From the NCBI GenBank assembly GCA_947568835.1, contig OX387605.1:12652418-12716417 (forward strand): DNA of 64,000 nucleotides, in the 5' to 3' direction. Of this stretch, positions 61,601 to 64,000 are shown piece after piece. The translations under genes were made by a program, and so were the position numbers. This DNA is from Protonemura montana (Eukaryota > Arthropoda > Insecta > Plecoptera > Nemouridae). How positions within the stretch are numbered: position 1 is the stretch's first letter; each line of letters opens with the position of its first letter. The notes below the pieces were generated by a model. That model did not search any database and was not told the DNA's origin. It saw only the letters and a program-made list of their open reading frames with translations.

Positions 61601-63909
61601 CCCAATTTCATCATCAAAATTCTCAGAATAAGAAAAGTGCACTAAGAGCAAGCTTGAATGCGAGGAACTCTGCCATTCGAACACGTAAATGATGCACTGG
61701 GGCAGATTCACATGTCATGTCCCTGGTGCGCATCAGGGTAGCCAGTTGAATACAGCATACTATTAAGTTATTAACAATGTATTACTAAAAGTGTAATATA
61801 ATTTTAGCCTCTTTTATACTTCGCTAGAGACTGGTAGAGCACGGTTACCTTGTGCTGGAACGTTGGTGAGTTTTGCCGTGGGGTGAGCCAGCAGCTGCTG
61901 CTTGCGCTCCATGCCGCGACCGACGCTGGCTTGTAGTTCAGAAATCTGACGTTGCATTTCAACAATTCGTTGCTCACTAGCCGCGTGTTCGCAGAACACC
62001 TCGGCCAATTTCACTAACTCCACTTTCTTGGCCAACTCTGTTGACAAACATCTCTGCTGTTTATGAATCTTATATCTTATAAATAATATTATTCTAATTG
62101 TACTCGTAGTAACTATTCTTATGCCTGGTTTTACCATATTTGTCACCTCTAAGTTATGCTTCTAATTCACAGAACATCTGACTTTCACTGAACCTATAGG
62201 ATTGGTTGTTGCCATGGTAATTGTTTCTACTAACACTTTAACTAGAAGTTTAGTTTTTGATAAAATTGGGTATAATTAAACCACTCCATCAACTTGATTC
62301 AGCCTGATTAATAGTAAGGAAATGCTCTTTCTAGTTCTACACATGACAACAATAAAGAGTCATACAAAAGGCATACAAAGTATGACTTACCACTGATCTT
62401 GCCCATCTCAACAATTTGGTTGTGAGCCACCCTTAGGTTGTAGTTGGCTTGCATTAGCTTTATTTTGTCGTGCTCAACAAGATCGGTCATCCGTTTCACT
62501 TCCCTCACCAGCGGGAAACTCTCATACACAGCTTTGTATGAATTCCAAAGAGCCTGGTACTTTTCTTCCTTAGCTGTCAGTCGGACATTCTGCTCGACTG
62601 CCTTTTTGTTGGCGCTATCTAATTGGTGGCGCAGCCCTGCATACCGGTCCTTTTCCAGCTGCAGTGTCTTTGTTATGCTGAAATGTTAAACCAAATTATT
62701 TTATTTCAGTGTATGTACGTAAGTAGTTTATCGTATACAATAAATAATATATAGTAAACTAGAAATGTATGTACCGACTTTGGACTATCAATGACTTGGG
62801 GCAAAAAAAAAACATATCTGTATGTATACAGTTCTCAACTAGTTTGCTACGACGTCCTATTATTAAAGGTAAATGGCAAACACCTGGAATAGTTTTGTAT
62901 TATCCCTTCATTAAGCCCATGTTCCTATCAATTGTATGCCACCAATTTGATGGGATGATTTTCAACAGAAGAATGCATTCTTACTGTGATATAAATGCCT
63001 AGTAGGTACCTAACATAAACTGGTTTATTGCTTTGCTATTGACAATGCTAATAATAAAAAAAGTGTTTGTGAATAGTCTCATTTGCTATTCTTACCAATC
63101 AAGAGCTGCCTGAATGTCTACTTCTTTCTTGAAATTCTCTTTGCTCTTTTCAAGCAAAACATTTGTTTGCTCTTCAACCTTTGTTTCCTCAGCATCCAAT
63201 TCCTCAAGTCTTTCATTCAGTTCTGAAATGTAGAATGATAATCATATTTGCAACACCAGAAATTATTATTCTTTTCTGTTTGGCAACTAATTCCAGACAG
63301 ACATCAGTGCCAGACACTTTTTGAGAGGCGTTGAGACATGGATAATTATATTTTTAGTATCTGAACTTCACAAACAATTTTTCAAAGAACATGGAACCTG
63401 GGTGGATCTTTATTCCTTCTACAGTGAGAGCAGTAACAATTAATGTACGCCACTGTGCGAGAAACAAATAAACTAAACATCTGTCTATCTATCTAAATAT
63501 GTCACAATTTGAGAAGTTTTAACTTCTTAACACAAATTGCTCAAGATTGAAGTTTGTAGGGTTGTTGTATGTGTTAAGCAACCGATATATATACCAGAGC
63601 TGGCTTTACAAGAGAAGTTAAATTAGCTCCCAAGAGAATTAAATTTGTCCCTTTTGAGGGGGTCTACAAGGTCGTTTTAGATATTGACTTTAATTGTCAC
63701 TAGGCCAGACAAGAAACCGTGAAAATGATTGTGCTTGTAACTGGAATTGCTTCCAAAGTTATGCCAAGAACACAATTCAGCTTACTTTGACACATTTTTT
63801 TCTCTGAATATATTTCTCTTTCCAGTCTTTGGACGTCAAGAACGATTTCATCAAATGCAGAAAACATGTCTTGTTGCATTGTAGGAGCTCGGCTATTGCC
63901 TGCAGCCAT
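55656..63909 (-). CDS. coiled-coil, Gln/Ser-rich protein; candidate SIX6OS1 (C14orf39)-like synaptonemal-complex protein
   Basis: Exons: 63786-63909 (exon itself opens at 63944), 63096-63222, 62391-62677, 61849-62037, 60737-60819, 59474-60478, 58442-58576, 58134-58207, 56116-57068, 55656-55822. All phases agree; 1047 residues if the start is the ATG at 63909, though a further 5' exon beyond the window is possible. Residues 1 to about 245 are predicted helical and coiled-coil. The rest is low-complexity: Ser/Pro/Gln-rich, an array of SQGN-containing repeats (about 805-925) and an aromatic C-terminus (EAFTFNFSNNSS, IFKLF). Human SIX6OS1 has the same plan: N-terminal helical region, disordered middle, C-terminus with FSFPFSF and ending FTFF. 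Local resemblance at YQALWNSYKAVYE versus human YHDYICQYKEVLK is weak. The gene structure is firm. The identity is a hypothesis; a centrosomal or kinetochore coiled-coil protein is the alternative. Confidence 0.8.
57310..58112 (+). mobile_element. LINE 3' fragment with ATT tail
   Basis: Plus-strand pieces encode the end of an RT: KWYESNYLLLNINK, TKYLGITIDSTLK, then in a shifted frame INSHLQYGVVLWDHAP, LFTAQKRAIRI and YFYSVEE. The 3' UTR ends in (ATT)n at 58095-58111. Several disruptions are present. It lies in an intron of the SIX6OS1-like gene. Confidence 0.8.
58715..58975 (-). repeat. tRNA-derived SINE, well preserved
   Basis: The tRNA-like head (minus, 58753-58826) can fold an acceptor stem and has an A box (TAGCTCAATGGGTTAAAG) and a B box (GGTTCGAGTCCCC). 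It is bordered by inverted arms GTCTCAAAAA and TTTTTGAGAC and preceded by the same 5' segment as at 3425. It lies in an intron of the SIX6OS1-like gene. Confidence 0.85.
60992..61523. mobile_element. hAT-type MITE, 532 bp
   Basis: Terminal inverted repeats TAGAGGTGGTCGCGTGACT and TAGAAGTGGTCGCGTGAGT match at 17 of 19 positions and have the TAGAGGTG start typical of hAT ends. Flanking 8-mers GTTTGCAC and TGTTGCAC match at 6 of 8 and could be a decayed 8-bp target duplication, as hAT elements make. No transposase is encoded. It lies in an intron of the SIX6OS1-like gene. Confidence 0.8.
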
Positions 63910-64000
63910 ATTAAATTCGTTCTCGAGCAAGTTGTTCCCAGAGCCTGAAATAAAAAGACATGATTCATTTAGACAAAGGTATGCCCCTAAAAAGGGCTAG

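Overview
The window is nuclear DNA of an animal, AT-rich, with spliced genes whose introns run from about 0.1 to 4 kb. The gene set (CRTC, MALT1 paracaspase, prominin, PRELI, MAIP1) is metazoan. From memory, the PRELI protein reads closer to Drosophila preli-like than to human PRELID1, and MALT1 is absent from Drosophila, so I lean towards an arthropod outside the flies. That is inference, not proof. Gene models were built by hand. At every junction I required GT/AG borders and matching reading phase, and I compared domain order with family members recalled from memory.

Layout. 0.5-1.4 kb: remnant of a non-LTR retrotransposon. 1.7-9.6 kb (minus): leucine-rich-repeat gene of nine exons. 10.1-12.1 kb (plus): secreted protein with two F5/8C (discoidin) domains, divergent from the LRR gene. 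15.1-31.2 kb (minus): CRTC, the CREB-regulated transcription coactivator, 12 exons. 31.35-32.5 kb (plus): MAIP1, sharing a 190-bp head-to-head promoter with CRTC. 33.8-36.7 kb (minus): MALT1 with death domain, Ig domains and an intact His/Cys caspase-like site. 39.2-40.7 kb (minus): PRELI-domain lipid carrier. 41.9-54.9 kb (minus): prominin, five membrane spans, signal-peptide exon not found. 55.7-63.9 kb (minus): a 1047-residue coiled-coil and Gln/Ser-rich protein, tentatively an invertebrate relative of the synaptonemal-complex protein SIX6OS1 (C14orf39).

Repeats lie mostly in introns and gaps. They are tRNA-derived SINEs with a hairpin architecture, at least five LINE 3' ends, two Helitron/Helentron-like copies in opposite orientation, a hAT-type MITE, a foldback MITE, a pair of unclassified dispersed repeats and AAT microsatellites. 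No retrovirus-like, Polinton or capsid-bearing element was recognised.

The genes do not form one pathway. CRTC and MAIP1 probably share regulation through their common promoter. MAIP1 (inner-membrane protease partner) and PRELI (intermembrane-space phosphatidic acid carrier) are both mitochondrial. The points most worth following are the SIX6OS1-like gene, a 50-bp near-identical copy of a prominin exon next to a LINE end, a hairpin lying across a CRTC splice acceptor, and the palindromic SINE copies.
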